DNA of 64,000 nucleotides from Tumebacillus sp. BK434 (GCF_004340785.1 NZ_SLXS01000001.1:682001-746000), one strand, 5' to 3'; shown: positions 15,213 to 23,838, counted from the stretch's first letter. Made by a program: numbers and translations. Notes: a model not told the origin generated them from the letters alone.

Positions 15213-15238
15213 TATCTGTTACCAAGCTGTGGTATAAT
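15210..15238 (+). promoter_or_regulatory. Promoter of lexA
   Basis: A -35 TTGTAT (15210-15215), 17-base spacer and a perfect -10 TATAAT (15233-15238). Confidence 0.7.
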
Positions 15239-15257
15239 TTTTTCAACATCGAATCTG

Positions 15258-15271
15258 CGAACATATTTTCC
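15258..15271. promoter_or_regulatory. LexA box, autoregulatory site
   Basis: CGAACATATTTTCC matches CGAACRNRYGTTYC at 13 of 14 positions and lies just downstream of the lexA -10 element. Confidence 0.7.
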
Positions 15272-15319
15272 CATCATCATAGAGTTCTCATACCATGTAG
15301 TCAAGGAGTGTATTCTGCA

Positions 15320-15943
15320 ATGATCAAGCTGTCCAAGCGGCAACAGGAAATCATGGATTTTATCAAACGAGAAGTCAAAGACAAGGGGTATCCGCCATCG
15401 GTGCGTGAGATCGGAGAAGCGGTCGGCCTTGCATCCAGTTCCACCGTCCACGGCCACCTGGCCCGCTTGGAGCAGAAGGGTCTGATCCGCCGCGACCCGA
15501 CCAAGCCGCGCGCCATCGAGGTGCTCGATGAAGAGGGAGCGTCCGATTCCCGCTTTGAATACTCGACCGTGATGGCGCCGATCGTCGGCCGCGTCACGGC
15601 GGGGATGCCGATCACCGCGATCGAAAATGTGGAAGACTACTTCCCGCTGCCGACCCGCTTTGTCGGTGATAACAACGTCTTCCTGCTCAACGTCGTCGGC
15701 GAATCGATGATCGATGCCGGCATCTACGACGGCGACCTCGTCATCGTCCGCCAGCAGTCCACCGCCCACAACGGCGAGATTGTCGTCGCGATGACCGAAG
15801 ACGACGAAGCGACCGTCAAGCGCTTCTATCGCGAGGCCGACCACATCCGCTTGCAGCCGGAGAATCCGACCATGGACGCGATGCGCTACCGCAATGTCAC
15901 CATCCTTGGCAAAGTGATCGGCGTTTTCCGCGAGATCATGTAA
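15320..15943 (+). CDS. lexA: SOS response repressor LexA
   Basis: LexA represses DNA-damage genes and cleaves itself when RecA is activated. The ATG at 15320 follows AAGGAG by 11 bases; a GTG upstream would overlap the ribosome site. The 207-residue protein has a winged helix (1-68, including [20 protein letters not shown]), the Ala94-Gly95 cleavage site in RVTAGMP, Ser129 in VVGESMID and the catalytic Lys167 in ATVKRFY. Two candidate SOS boxes flank its promoter, consistent with autoregulation. It is followed by a strong terminator. Confidence 0.97.
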   Translation: MIKLSKRQQEIMDFIKREVKDKGYPPSVREIGEAVGLASSSTVHGHLARLEQKGLIRRDPTKPRAIEVLDEEGASDSRFEYSTVMAPIVGRVTAGMPITAIENVEDYFPLPTRFVGDNNVFLLNVVGESMIDAGIYDGDLVIVRQQSTAHNGEIVVAMTEDDEATVKRFYREADHIRLQPENPTMDAMRYRNVTILGKVIGVFREIM

Positions 15944-15950
15944 AATACGT

Positions 15951-15977
15951 AACCCGCCCTTTCCGGGCGGGTTTTTT
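15951..15977 (+). terminator. Intrinsic terminator of lexA
   Basis: AACCCGCCC and GGGCGGGTT arms, followed by TTTTTT. Confidence 0.9.
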
Positions 15978-15985
15978 CATGCATA

Positions 15986-16019
15986 GAAAAGCCCCTCATC
16001 TCGCCGAGATGAGGGGCTT
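15986..16019 (-). terminator. Intrinsic terminator of glnA
   Basis: A 13-bp perfect stem (15989-16001 with 16007-16019) and a TTTTC tail on the minus strand. Confidence 0.85.
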
Positions 16020-16026
16020 ATCGCTC

Positions 16027-17361
16027 TTAGTACGTGGTCAGGTATTGGTTGCGCTCCCACTCGGTGACGGCGGTGCGGAACATATCCCATTCGATTTGCT
16101 TCGCTTCGACGAAGTGCGCGATGACATGCTCGCCCAGCGCATTGACGATAACTTCGTCTGCGAGCAGCTCGTCGATCGCTTCTTTCAGGGAAGCCGGCAG
16201 CGAAAGGATGCCGTTTTCGAGGCGCTCTTCTTCGTTCATCACGTAGATGTTGCGGTTGACCGGATCGACCAGCTTCAGCTCGCGGCGGATGCCGTCGAGG
16301 CCCGCTTGCAGCATCGCAGCCAGCGCGAGGTACGGGTTGCAAGCCGGGTCCGGGTTGCGAACTTCGACGCGGGTGGACAGGCCGCGGGAGGCCGGGATGC
16401 GCACCAGCGGCGAACGGTTCTTCGCCGACCATGCGATGTAGCACGGCGCTTCATAGCCCGGAACGAGACGCTTGTAGGAGTTGACGGTCGGGTTGGTGAT
16501 CGCTGCAAAGCCGCGTGCATGGAGCAGAATGCCAGCCAGGAAGTGCTTCGCTTGTTGAGACAGGCCGAGCTCGTCGCTTTCATCGTAGAATGCGTTGGTG
16601 CTGCCTTGGAACAGGGACATGTGGCAGTGCATACCGGAACCGTTGATGCCAAAGATCGGCTTCGGCATAAAGGTTGCATGCAGGCCGTGCTTGCGGGCGA
16701 TCGTTTTGACGACCAGTTTGAATGTCATGATGTTGTCCGCTGCAGTTACAGCGTCGGTGTATTTGAAGTCGATCTCATGCTGACCGACTGCAACTTCATG
16801 GTGGGAAGCTTCGATCTCAAAGCCCATCTCTTCCAGCGTCAGCACGATCTCGCGGCGGCAGTTCTCGCCGAGGTCGACCGGTGCGAGGTCGAAGTAGCCG
16901 CCTTGGTCGTTGACTTCGGTGGTGATGTTGCCTTTTTCGTCGAGTTTGAAGAGGAAGAATTCCGGCTCCGGACCGACGTTCATCGTGTCAAAGCCCAGCG
17001 CTTTTGCGTCTTCCAGCGCGCGCTTCAGCGTGGAGCGCGGGTCGCCCGGGAACGGGGTGCCGTCCGGCATGTAGATGTCGCAGATCAGGCGGGCTACCTT
17101 GTAGCCTTTCTCCGTTTCCCACGGGAAGATCAGCCAGGTGTTGAGGTCCGGGTAGAGGTACATGTCGGACTCTTCAATGCGGACGAAGCCGTCGATCGAG
17201 GAGCCGTCAAACATCATTTTGTTATCCAGAGCCTTGTCAAGTTGAGAGACCGGGATCTCTACGTTCTTGATCACGCCGAGCAAGTCGGTGAATTGCAGGC
17301 GGATGTAACGAACATTCTCTTCTTTGGCCATGCGTTTGACGTCTTCTACAGTGTAGCTCAT
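16027..17361 (-). CDS. glnA: Glutamine synthetase, type I
   Basis: GlnA makes glutamine from glutamate, ammonia and ATP. The 444-residue length and the absence of an adenylylation-type insertion match the GSI-alpha class of Firmicutes. Seen motifs include [17 protein letters not shown] near residue 50-66 (with the Arg used in feedback control in Bacillus), [11 protein letters not shown] for metal binding, HEIDFKY, and [16 protein letters not shown]. In B. subtilis the feedback-inhibited enzyme also binds GlnR and TnrA. It lies 55 bases downstream of glnR in the same direction and has a GAGGAGGAG ribosome site. Confidence 0.97.
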   Translation of the reverse strand: MSYTVEDVKRMAKEENVRYIRLQFTDLLGVIKNVEIPVSQLDKALDNKMMFDGSSIDGFVRIEESDMYLYPDLNTWLIFPWETEKGYKVARLICDIYMPDGTPFPGDPRSTLKRALEDAKALGFDTMNVGPEPEFFLFKLDEKGNITTEVNDQGGYFDLAPVDLGENCRREIVLTLEEMGFEIEASHHEVAVGQHEIDFKYTDAVTAADNIMTFKLVVKTIARKHGLHATFMPKPIFGINGSGMHCHMSLFQGSTNAFYDESDELGLSQQAKHFLAGILLHARGFAAITNPTVNSYKRLVPGYEAPCYIAWSAKNRSPLVRIPASRGLSTRVEVRNPDPACNPYLALAAMLQAGLDGIRRELKLVDPVNRNIYVMNEEERLENGILSLPASLKEAIDELLADEVIVNALGEHVIAHFVEAKQIEWDMFRTAVTEWERNQYLTTY

Positions 17362-17416
17362 TTCTGGTTCTCCTCCTCAGGCTCCATCCTCTGCGGAATG
17401 AATGCTCTATGTGTTT

Positions 17417-17842
17417 TTAATGGAAAAACCGCGACAGGTCGCCGGCGTTAAACGGGTTGTTCCCCGGCATCGCCGGACGGCGCAGCATTTCCTTTTTCAA
17501 CATGTCTCGAAGTTCGCGGTCGGACAGATCGCGTTTGACTTCCTGTGCGATCTGCTCCGCCTGTTCCCGCTTGTGGTCAGGCAGCAGATCGGAAACAGTC
17601 TTGGCAGTTCCCAGCACCGTCTTGATGCCGGCAATGTTCAACCCTTGATCGATCAGCCGCTTGATCTCAAGCAAGCGTTCCACGTCATTGAAGGAAAACA
17701 GGCGCTGATTCCCTTCGGTGCGTGCCGGCCGGACCAGCTGATGCTGCTCATAGTAGCGGATTTGCCGGGCGGTCAGGTCGGTCAGCTTCTGGACGATGCC
17801 GATCGGGAAAAGGGCGAGATTGCGTCTGATTTCATCATTCAT
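17417..17842 (-). CDS. glnR: Glutamine synthetase repressor GlnR, MerR family
   Basis: GlnR represses glnRA when nitrogen is plentiful. The 141-residue protein has a MerR-type N-terminal domain (LTARQIRYYEQHQLVRPART and NQRLFSFNDVERLLEIKRLI, about 24-65), then a helix and a C-terminal tail ending LSRFFH that in the family interacts with feedback-inhibited GlnA. Order ynbB-glnR-glnA matches B. subtilis. Its upstream region has a perfect GlnR box and a good promoter, indicating autoregulation. Start at ATG 17842 with GGGGAGG upstream. Confidence 0.95.
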   Translation of the reverse strand: MNDEIRRNLALFPIGIVQKLTDLTARQIRYYEQHQLVRPARTEGNQRLFSFNDVERLLEIKRLIDQGLNIAGIKTVLGTAKTVSDLLPDHKREQAEQIAQEVKRDLSDRELRDMLKKEMLRRPAMPGNNPFNAGDLSRFFH

Positions 17843-17872
17843 TCACATCATCGCCTCCCCTGTGATAGTCTA

Positions 17873-17902
17873 AGTATATGTCATGTCAGGAGAAGGTGTC
17901 AA
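17873..17902 (-). promoter_or_regulatory. Promoter of glnRA
   Basis: On the minus strand, a perfect -35 TTGACA (17902-17897), an 18-base spacer and -10 TATACT (17878-17873). Confidence 0.8.
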
Positions 17903-17906
17903 CGTA

Positions 17907-17923
17907 TGTCAGGAAAGTTGACA
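17907..17923. promoter_or_regulatory. GlnR/TnrA binding site
   Basis: TGTCA-N7-TGACA on the minus strand is an exact match to the GlnR/TnrA consensus TGTNAN7TNACA. It lies just upstream of the -35 element of glnRA. Confidence 0.8.
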
Positions 17924-17952
17924 TGAAAATTTTTCTCGGCTGCTGCGCAGAC

Positions 17953-18001
17953 AAAAAGACCATGTTCCAAGGGGGATGTCCCTTTTAACATGGTCTTTTT
18001 T
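17953..18001 (-). terminator. Terminator between ynbB and glnR
   Basis: AAAGACCATGTT and AACATGGTCTTT arms enclose a smaller GGGA-rich hairpin; T-runs occur on both strands. It ends the ynbB transcript before the glnRA promoter. Confidence 0.85.
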
Positions 18002-18022
18002 CGGTGCCGCTATGTCAGCTTT

Positions 18023-19288
18023 TTACAGCAGACCTTGCTCCTTCAATCCGGCCACCGCCGACAGCACGGCCACTTTGGCATGCGCGTAGGTCAGGCCGCC
18101 CTGCAGGTAGCCGATATACGGTTCGCGGATCGGACCGTCGGCCGACAGCTCGATCGACGAACCCTGGATGAACGCCCCGGCCGCCATGATCACTTCGTCC
18201 GCATAGCCCGGCATCGCCCAGGGCTCCGGCTTGACATGCGAGTCGACCGGCGCTGCCGCCTGAATCGACTGGCAGAACGAGATCAGCCGGTCCCGCGAGC
18301 CGAGCTGCACCGCCTGGATGATGTCGGTGCGCGGCGCGGTCGACGCCGGATGGGTGGTCAGGCCGAGCTCTTCGAACAGCCCGGCTGCGAACACCGCGCC
18401 TTTCAACGCTTCGCCGACCACATGCGGCGCGAGGAAGAAGCCTTGAAACAGCGTGCGATTGGTGCCGAGCATCGCCCCCTGCTCCGCCCCGATGCCGGGC
18501 GCGGTCAAACGGCAGGCTGCGCGGTGCACGAGGTCGGCGCGTCCGGCGACATAGCCGCCGCTGTGCGCCAATCCGCCGCCCGGGTTCTTGATCAGGGAAC
18601 CGACGATCAGGTCGACGCCGACTTCGGTCGGTTCGCGGCGCTCGGTGAACTCGCCGTAGCAGTTGTCGACAAAGACGACGACGTCCGGCTTGATCCCTTT
18701 GACGAAGCGCACCATTTCCCCGATCTCTTCGACCGTAAACGACGAGCGCCACGAGTAGCCGGCCGAGCGCTGGATGCCGATCATCTTCGTGTTCGGTTTG
18801 ATCTTCTTGACGACGAGGTCATAATCGACCTTGCCCGCCAAGAGCGGCACCGAGTCAAACGAGACGCCAAATTCCTTCAGCGACCCTTCCCCCGCTTCGC
18901 CGCGCACGCCGATCACTTCTTCCAGCGTGTCATACGGCTTGCCGGTGATATAGAGCAGCTCATCGCCCGGGCGCAATACGCCATACAACGCCAGCGCGAT
19001 CGCGTGCGTTCCGGAGACGATGTGCGGGCGCACCAGCGCCGCTTCTGCTCCAAACGCCTTGGCATAGACGCGCTCCAGCGTCTCGCGCCCGGCGTCGTTG
19101 TGGCCGTAGCCGGTCGAAGAAGCGAAATGAAAATCGCTCACCCGCTCCTCTTGAAACGCCTGCAAGAGCTTGGCCTGGTTGTAGACGACCGTCTCGTCGA
19201 TCGAGCGGAACTGTTCAGTAAGTTTCTGTTCAATCTTGGCGGTCAATGACAGCCAAGTCGGATTTTGCAAAAGTTGCAACAAGGACAA
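18023..19288 (-). CDS. ynbB: PLP-dependent cystathionine lyase-like protein, YnbB/aluminium-resistance family
   Basis: The family (COG4100-like) belongs to the Cys/Met-metabolism PLP enzymes and includes proteins described as methionine gamma-lyase-like; the reaction in Bacillus is not firmly known. The conserved blocks are all present: HFASSTGYGHNDAGRETLE, ALVRPHIVSGTHAIALAL, GKPYDTLEEVIG, VDNCYGEFTE, and the PLP-lysine loop VGSLIKNPGGGLAHSGGYVAG. A TTG start at 19288 is preferred because GGGAG lies 9 bases upstream and the product (421 aa) aligns with the family N-terminus LLQLLQNP; another TTG at 19315 is possible. Placement between hflX and glnR follows B. subtilis. Confidence 0.88.
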   Translation of the reverse strand: MSLLQLLQNPTWLSLTAKIEQKLTEQFRSIDETVVYNQAKLLQAFQEERVSDFHFASSTGYGHNDAGRETLERVYAKAFGAEAALVRPHIVSGTHAIALALYGVLRPGDELLYITGKPYDTLEEVIGVRGEAGEGSLKEFGVSFDSVPLLAGKVDYDLVVKKIKPNTKMIGIQRSAGYSWRSSFTVEEIGEMVRFVKGIKPDVVVFVDNCYGEFTERREPTEVGVDLIVGSLIKNPGGGLAHSGGYVAGRADLVHRAACRLTAPGIGAEQGAMLGTNRTLFQGFFLAPHVVGEALKGAVFAAGLFEELGLTTHPASTAPRTDIIQAVQLGSRDRLISFCQSIQAAAPVDSHVKPEPWAMPGYADEVIMAAGAFIQGSSIELSADGPIREPYIGYLQGGLTYAHAKVAVLSAVAGLKEQGLL

Positions 19289-19350
19289 AACACGTCTCTC
19301 CCATCTATGAAACAATCCTTATCACTATACCATAAAAAAGCGCTGCAAAT

Positions 19351-19402
19351 CCCCTAAGCAAAACAGCATGACCCGAAAGGGTCATGCTGTTTTGCTTAGG
19401 GG
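19351..19402. repeat. Perfect 24-bp inverted repeat with a GAAA loop
   Basis: Arms 19351-19374 and 19379-19402 are exact inverse complements with a 4-base loop. The right arm includes the stop codon of the propeller gene. No T-run follows directly on the minus strand; a weaker TTTTTT comes 12 bases later. It may act as a terminator, an RNA 3'-end stabiliser or a small palindromic element. Confidence 0.85.
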
Positions 19403-20676
19403 ACCGGCTTCCAGCTCAACACGCTGTCCCAATGCCAGTGCTCATAATACATCTGCCCTTCGCCGATCCCTTCCACCCACAGCTTGGCCTGCGAGCCGTC
19501 CGAGTTGGCGACCCAGATGTCGGCCCGTTTTTTGTTCCAGCGCACCCAGGACATCGCCTTGCCGCCGGCCAGCGCCTGCGGGTCGAAATCGCCTGCGCCG
19601 ACGGGTGGGCTGGAGAGCGGGCGGGCCGAGCCGCTTTTCGCATCGACGAGCATCACGCGGGGAAAGGCGTTGCCAAGCGGTTCGCGATCCGACTTCGGCG
19701 CGGCGCTGCGGGCGACGAGCAGCGACTTCTCATTTAGCCACGCGAACGAACGGTCGGCCCGTCCCTCCGGCGTCAGGTTCTGCCCTTCACCAAACGGCGG
19801 CCCGAACAGCGACAAACGCTTGCCGAGCAGTGAGAAGCGCCCGCTGCCGGCGATCACGCCGAGCTTGGCGCCTATAGGCGCCCATTTGAACCACTCGTCG
19901 TACGCCAGCATCTCTGCCGCCGGCTTAAACGATTTCCCGTCGGCCGACAACAGGCACAGCACATTGGCATCGGCCGACAGCGACGCAGTCTGGGTGGCGA
20001 TAAACGCGATCCACTTGCCGTCCTCCGACCATTTGAACCCGCTCGTGCCGATCGCCAAATACTCTTGATCCAAAAAGCGCAGCGGATTCGGCAGCGAATA
20101 AAACTTGCGCACCTGCTTCGCCTCTTCATCGGGCGAATACCAGACTTTATACAGCTCGCTCGACGTCCAGCCCGTCGGCGCCAACTGCCCAAGCGACGAC
20201 ACGAGGAAGCCGCTGCCGTCCGGAAACCATGTATAATCGCTGATCCCCGGCACCACCTGCTGCGCCGCTTTCAACACGCCTGCCCGCAGGTCGGCCACCA
20301 GCAGGTCCGAATCGACGCGAAAGGCCAGCAGACTGCCCTGCGGCGACCAGCGCGCAGAAATCACGCGGTCATGCACCGGGTAGGTGCGCCCGTTTGCCAC
20401 ATCGTAGACCCAGAGCTGAGCGTAATCGTCCTGCGCGCGCTCCCGCTTCTGAAAGGCAATCCATCTTCCATCCGGTGACCAGAGCGGCCATGACGCGATG
20501 CCGTCCGCCGTGACCGGGCGCTCCTGCACCCCTTGCTTGACCCACAGTTTGCCGTCCCGGATAAAGGCCAGCTCTAGCGAATCGCCTTGCCAGGCAGCAA
20601 CAGGCGCCGATGTCCAACAAAAAAGGAGTATCACGCAGAGGAAGACCAGACCGGTCTGCTTCCTGAACCGTTTCAT
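19396..20676 (-). CDS. Exported TolB-like beta-propeller protein
   Basis: A 426-residue protein with a signal peptide (MKRFRKQTGLVFLCVILLFCWTSAPVAA region, about 1-28). The mature part has repeated propeller blades of the PD40/TolB type: LWSPDGRWIAFQKRER, ARWSPQGSLLAFRVD, YTWFPDGSGFLVSSL, FKWSEDGKWIAFIAT and so on, about one per 50 residues. Such proteins often bind wall polymers or partner proteins; no enzyme motif is visible. It sits between hflX and ynbB, an insertion relative to B. subtilis. A promoter and a hairpin-bearing leader of about 130 bases precede it. Confidence 0.8.
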   Translation of the reverse strand: MKRFRKQTGLVFLCVILLFCWTSAPVAAWQGDSLELAFIRDGKLWVKQGVQERPVTADGIASWPLWSPDGRWIAFQKRERAQDDYAQLWVYDVANGRTYPVHDRVISARWSPQGSLLAFRVDSDLLVADLRAGVLKAAQQVVPGISDYTWFPDGSGFLVSSLGQLAPTGWTSSELYKVWYSPDEEAKQVRKFYSLPNPLRFLDQEYLAIGTSGFKWSEDGKWIAFIATQTASLSADANVLCLLSADGKSFKPAAEMLAYDEWFKWAPIGAKLGVIAGSGRFSLLGKRLSLFGPPFGEGQNLTPEGRADRSFAWLNEKSLLVARSAAPKSDREPLGNAFPRVMLVDAKSGSARPLSSPPVGAGDFDPQALAGGKAMSWVRWNKKRADIWVANSDGSQAKLWVEGIGEGQMYYEHWHWDSVLSWKPVP

Positions 20677-20756
20677 GCAGAAGCCCTCCCGTCAAAAAGT
20701 AGGTATCCCCCCTACTATTTCCCACTGCCGCCTGCCCATGCACGGAAATTGGAAAA

Positions 20757-20776
20757 GGCACCCTGTCGGGTGCCCC
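20757..20776 (-). terminator. Hairpin with T-run in the leader of the propeller gene
   Basis: On the minus strand GGCACCC-GACA-GGGTGCC is followed by TTTTCC. It lies downstream of the promoter at 20817-20845 and upstream of the gene, so it may be an attenuator rather than a simple end. Confidence 0.6.
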
Positions 20777-20816
20777 TTCCTCGCTGCTCTCATAGTTTAA
20801 TCTCTCTTGTACCCTC

Positions 20817-20845
20817 AGTATAATCAGACAATTCGATAAAGTCAA
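20817..20845 (-). promoter_or_regulatory. Promoter of the propeller gene
   Basis: On the minus strand, -35 TTGACT (20845-20840), 17-base spacer and -10 TATACT (20822-20817). Confidence 0.75.
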
Positions 20846-20897
20846 CAACTTACCTAATAAAATTTATCGAGACCCCAAAGAAAATCTCTTAACTAAA

Positions 20898-20931
20898 GAG
20901 AGCCCGCCTTTTAAGACAAGGCAGGCTCTTC
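20898..20931 (-). terminator. Terminator of hflX
   Basis: GAGCCTGCCTT and AAGGCGGGCTC arms with one mismatch, loop of 7, and a weak TCTTTAGTT tail on the minus strand. Confidence 0.65.
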
Positions 20932-20939
20932 CAGTTTCC

Positions 20940-22310
20940 TTATTGCAGCGTGGAATCGGTCATATCGAAAATCATTTGCTCGTTCGTTTTCGCCGGCTTG
21001 GCCAGTTTGGTTTCCTGCGCTGCTTCGATCAGATACGGGCGCAGCTCTTCGGCGATCGCATGCGGCACTTCGGCATGCAGATAGGTGCCCGCTTCGCGGT
21101 GCTCTTCGGCGAACAGGCGTCCTTCGCGGTGGATGCGCGCCACCAGCGCGCTTTCTTTGTACGGCACTTCCGCTTTTACGATCAGGTGGCGGACGCCGAC
21201 CAAGTCGTCGATCTTCTCCATCATGTCCTGCACGCCGTCCCCGTGCAGAGCGGACAGGCGGATCGTCTCCGTCGAGTTGGGATCGTTGCCAAGCCAGGTG
21301 CCCGGCACGAGGTCGATTTTGTTAAACGCGGTCAGCACCGGGCGGTTCAGCACATCGAGCTGGCCCAGCACGCCGTACACCGTCGCCATCTGCACGTCAA
21401 AATTCGGGTGGGACGCGTCGACCACATGGACGATCAAGTCGGCCTCAGCCGTCTCTTCCAGCGTGGAGCGGAACGCTTTGACCAGCGAATGCGGCAGTTG
21501 CTGGATGAAACCGACCGTGTCGGAGAAGATCGCCGTCTTCCCATCGGGCAACTGCACTTGGCGCGTCGTCGTGTCCAAGGTGTCGAACAGGCGGTTGCGC
21601 CCTTCGGCCACCTCTTTGCTGCCTGTGCCGTAACGCTCGACGATCTTGCGCATCAAAGTGGACTTGCCGGCGTTGGTGTAGCCGACAAAGGCGATCACCG
21701 GTACATCCTGCTTCTTGCGGCGCTGGCGGTGCAGGTCGCGGTGTTTGCGAACCTCATCCAGTTGACGGCTCAGCTCGACCAGACGGCGGTGGATGTAGCG
21801 GCGGTCGGTCTCCAGCTTCGTTTCGCCGGGACCGCGCGTGCCAACGCCGCCGCCGAGCCGGGACATCGAGGCGCCGCGCCCGGTCAGGCGCGGGAGCAGG
21901 TAGTTGAGCTGCGCCAGTTCGACCTGCAGCTTGCCTTCGCGCGTCTTGGCCCGCAACGCGAAGATGTCGAGGATGATCTGCGTGCGGTCGAGCACGCGGC
22001 AGGGCAGCGCTTCTTCCAAATTGCGGACGTGTTTCGGCGAAAGTTCGGCGTCGAAGACGACGAGATCCGCTTCCAGCTCTTCGACCACCGCGCGCAATTC
22101 GTCGAGCTTGCCGCTGCCGATATAGGTCGCCGAATCGGGCAGGCCGCGGTTTTGCACCACTTCGGTGACCACTTCCGCACCTGCCGTTTCGACGAGGCCG
22201 CGCAGTTCCTGGAAGGCCATCGTCCAGACCGTTTCATCCTTTTGATTCAGGCGCAGGCCTACGAGCACCGCTCGTTCCACGCGGTTTTGCTGTTCTTGTA
22301 TTTCGTGCAT
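20940..22310 (-). CDS. hflX: Ribosome-associated GTPase HflX
   Basis: HflX splits stalled or hibernating ribosomes under stress. The 456-residue protein has the N-terminal HflX domain (about 1-110, with GSGKLDELRAVVEE), a coiled-coil rich in Arg/Gln around RRLVELSRQLDEVRKHRD, and a TrmE-type GTPase domain with VGYTNAGKSTL (G1), DTVGFIQQLP (G3) and NKIDLV (G4). The glycine-rich linker SRLGGGVGTRGPGETKLE is the family signature. A C-terminal extension of about 80 residues follows. Upstream of ynbB as in B. subtilis (ynbA). Confidence 0.96.
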   Translation of the reverse strand: MHEIQEQQNRVERAVLVGLRLNQKDETVWTMAFQELRGLVETAGAEVVTEVVQNRGLPDSATYIGSGKLDELRAVVEELEADLVVFDAELSPKHVRNLEEALPCRVLDRTQIILDIFALRAKTREGKLQVELAQLNYLLPRLTGRGASMSRLGGGVGTRGPGETKLETDRRYIHRRLVELSRQLDEVRKHRDLHRQRRKKQDVPVIAFVGYTNAGKSTLMRKIVERYGTGSKEVAEGRNRLFDTLDTTTRQVQLPDGKTAIFSDTVGFIQQLPHSLVKAFRSTLEETAEADLIVHVVDASHPNFDVQMATVYGVLGQLDVLNRPVLTAFNKIDLVPGTWLGNDPNSTETIRLSALHGDGVQDMMEKIDDLVGVRHLIVKAEVPYKESALVARIHREGRLFAEEHREAGTYLHAEVPHAIAEELRPYLIEAAQETKLAKPAKTNEQMIFDMTDSTLQ

Positions 22311-22341
22311 GCTCTCATTCCTTTTTGTCTGATCTTACCCG

Positions 22342-22857
22342 TTATTGTAACACCGTCCAGCTTTCGTACACCACCGTCTCCGAACTCATCCGTCCGGACG
22401 CGATCCATTCCATCGCTTTGCGCACCAGCGGCGAGGTGTTGTCTTCTTCCAGCTCGCCAAGATGCACCCATTCCAGGCCGAACGAATCGTTCAGCTCCTG
22501 CCCGCTGCCTGTTTGCAGAACGCGCTCAATCGAGCCGGCCGGCGCTTCCTGATCGGCCAGTGCGACTTTGTAAAAGACGGCGATGTGGTGCAGATGGGTG
22601 GTGCCTTTCCACTCGTGCGGGACGAGAAAATCATAGGCGCCGAGATTCTGCTGCGAGGTCACCGGCATGCCGGTCTCTTCTAGAAACTCGCGCTGCAACG
22701 CTTCCAGCATTCCTTCACCGGGATCGACCGAGCCACCGGGCAGGTCGTAGCGCCCCCGGTACGGTCCGCCCGCTTTTTCCACGACGAGCAAAGCTTCTTT
22801 TGCTTCATCATAACAGATGCCGTAAACGCCAAAATGGCGGTGCCAACGAATGTCCAT
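22342..22857 (-). CDS. Nudix hydrolase
   Basis: A 171-residue Nudix protein. The Nudix box reads GGSVDPGEGMLEALQREFLE-ETG, fitting GX5EX7REUXEEXGU, at about residues 41-63. Nudix enzymes hydrolyse nucleoside diphosphates linked to another group; the substrate here is unknown. The ATG at 22857 has GGAGG upstream. The stop lies 31 bases before the hflX start, so co-transcription is likely. No specificity motif was recognised. Confidence 0.9.
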   Translation of the reverse strand: MDIRWHRHFGVYGICYDEAKEALLVVEKAGGPYRGRYDLPGGSVDPGEGMLEALQREFLEETGMPVTSQQNLGAYDFLVPHEWKGTTHLHHIAVFYKVALADQEAPAGSIERVLQTGSGQELNDSFGLEWVHLGELEEDNTSPLVRKAMEWIASGRMSSETVVYESWTVLQ

Positions 22858-22940
22858 CCTGCCGAACCTCCTTTGATCCTATACTATCATCTTGTATAAT
22901 AAGAAGAACAGCAGAAATACCAAGGAAAGGAAGATTCAGT

Positions 22941-23213
22941 GTGAAATACTTGAAATTCAAAGGCCAGAAGGTCGGCATCACCACCGACCGCATCGAGGAC
23001 ATGGACCGCGAAGCGGACAAATACTACTACGAGCTGCGCCGCGATGAGGAACATCCGCATGTGCCGTACATGATCGAAGACAGCGTGGACGAAGAGGGGT
23101 TCTGGGGCACGATGGTCACCGAGGAGCCGTTTGAGTTCAACCAAGGCGACTTCCATTCCCTGACCGAAGAGCTCGGCTTAAAGCTCGCAGAGAAATTCGG
23201 CCTGAACAGGTAA
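22941..23213 (+). CDS. Hypothetical acidic 90-residue protein
   Basis: The GTG at 22941 follows AAGGAAAGGAAG. The product (MKYLKFKGQKVGITTDRIED... to AEKFGLNR) is acidic and soluble, with many Glu, Asp and Tyr residues: DREADKYYYELRRDEEHP and DSVDEEGFWGTMVTEEPFEF. I do not recognise the family. It is divergent from the Nudix gene and has a terminator directly after it, which supports a real short transcript. Confidence 0.7.
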   Translation: MKYLKFKGQKVGITTDRIEDMDREADKYYYELRRDEEHPHVPYMIEDSVDEEGFWGTMVTEEPFEFNQGDFHSLTEELGLKLAEKFGLNR

Positions 23214-23216
23214 ACA

Positions 23217-23252
23217 AACAACCACCCGCAGCGTGCTCGGGTGGTTGTTTTC
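23217..23252. terminator. Bidirectional terminator
   Basis: A perfect 12-bp stem (23217-23228 with 23238-23249), flanked by A-rich and T-rich sequence, between convergent genes. Confidence 0.85.
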
Positions 23253-23261
23253 GTTTTGCGG

Positions 23262-23639
23262 TCAGGCTCGTTTGAGGTCGGTGCCGGCCGCTCTGGCCCG
23301 CGCCAAGCGGTCGAGCAGCTCCTGCAGCGGCACACCGGCGTAGGTGCCCGACGTGTAGGCGGTCTGCTGTACAAATCCGGCAGCCGACTGCGCGTAGATC
23401 AGCGGGTGCAGCACGCATTGCCAGCCTGGCAGCCCGGCCAAGTCGTACAGACGCGCCTGCTGCTCCTCCGTCGCCGCCTCGATCACCGCCACCCCGCCCG
23501 GACTGTCTTGAAAATGGTCATGAAACACGCAGTGACCGCGCCGCCGATCGGCGATATAGGCGTTCCACAGCTCATTGGCTTCCTTCAACGTCGTTCCTTG
23601 CGGTGCATGAGCCGTTACCAAATAGCAGCGAATTCTCAT
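23262..23639 (-). CDS. Hypothetical YCII-like small protein
   Basis: The ATG at 23639 has AGGAGC upstream and gives 125 residues (MRIRCYLVTAHAPQGT...). The first part resembles a ferredoxin-like alpha-beta YCII/Dabb fold: an RCYLVTAHAP strand, an NELWNAYIADRRR helix, then FHDHFQDSPGGVAVIEAATEEQ. The similarity is by pattern only and I cannot assign a reaction. It lies alone, converging with the 90-residue gene and downstream of the SCO terminator. Confidence 0.55.
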   Translation of the reverse strand: MRIRCYLVTAHAPQGTTLKEANELWNAYIADRRRGHCVFHDHFQDSPGGVAVIEAATEEQQARLYDLAGLPGWQCVLHPLIYAQSAAGFVQQTAYTSGTYAGVPLQELLDRLARARAAGTDLKRA

Positions 23640-23751
23640 GTTGATCAAGCTCCTCTCAGCGTCACTTCTTGCTTTGATTTTCACAAAAATCATCCCGGGT
23701 GGCTCGTGAATTCTTGCGCCTCAAATACCGCAATAAACACCGAGCAGGCAT

Positions 23752-23777
23752 GAAAAAGCGCCCCGATCGGGACGCTT
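23752..23777 (-). terminator. Terminator of the SCO gene
   Basis: AAGCGTCCCGATCGGGGCGCTT on the minus strand (one mismatch) is followed by TTT. Confidence 0.85.
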
Positions 23778-23838
23778 CCTGTTGCTGCACATGAGCAAGG
23801 CCTGCCGGTACGATGGCAGCCCTCGCCTCAGGCAGACG

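Noticed and set aside
20943-23213. A 756-codon open frame on the plus strand
   Set aside because: It is antisense to hflX and the Nudix gene, which have clear family motifs. Only its last 90 codons (from the GTG at 22941) look real.
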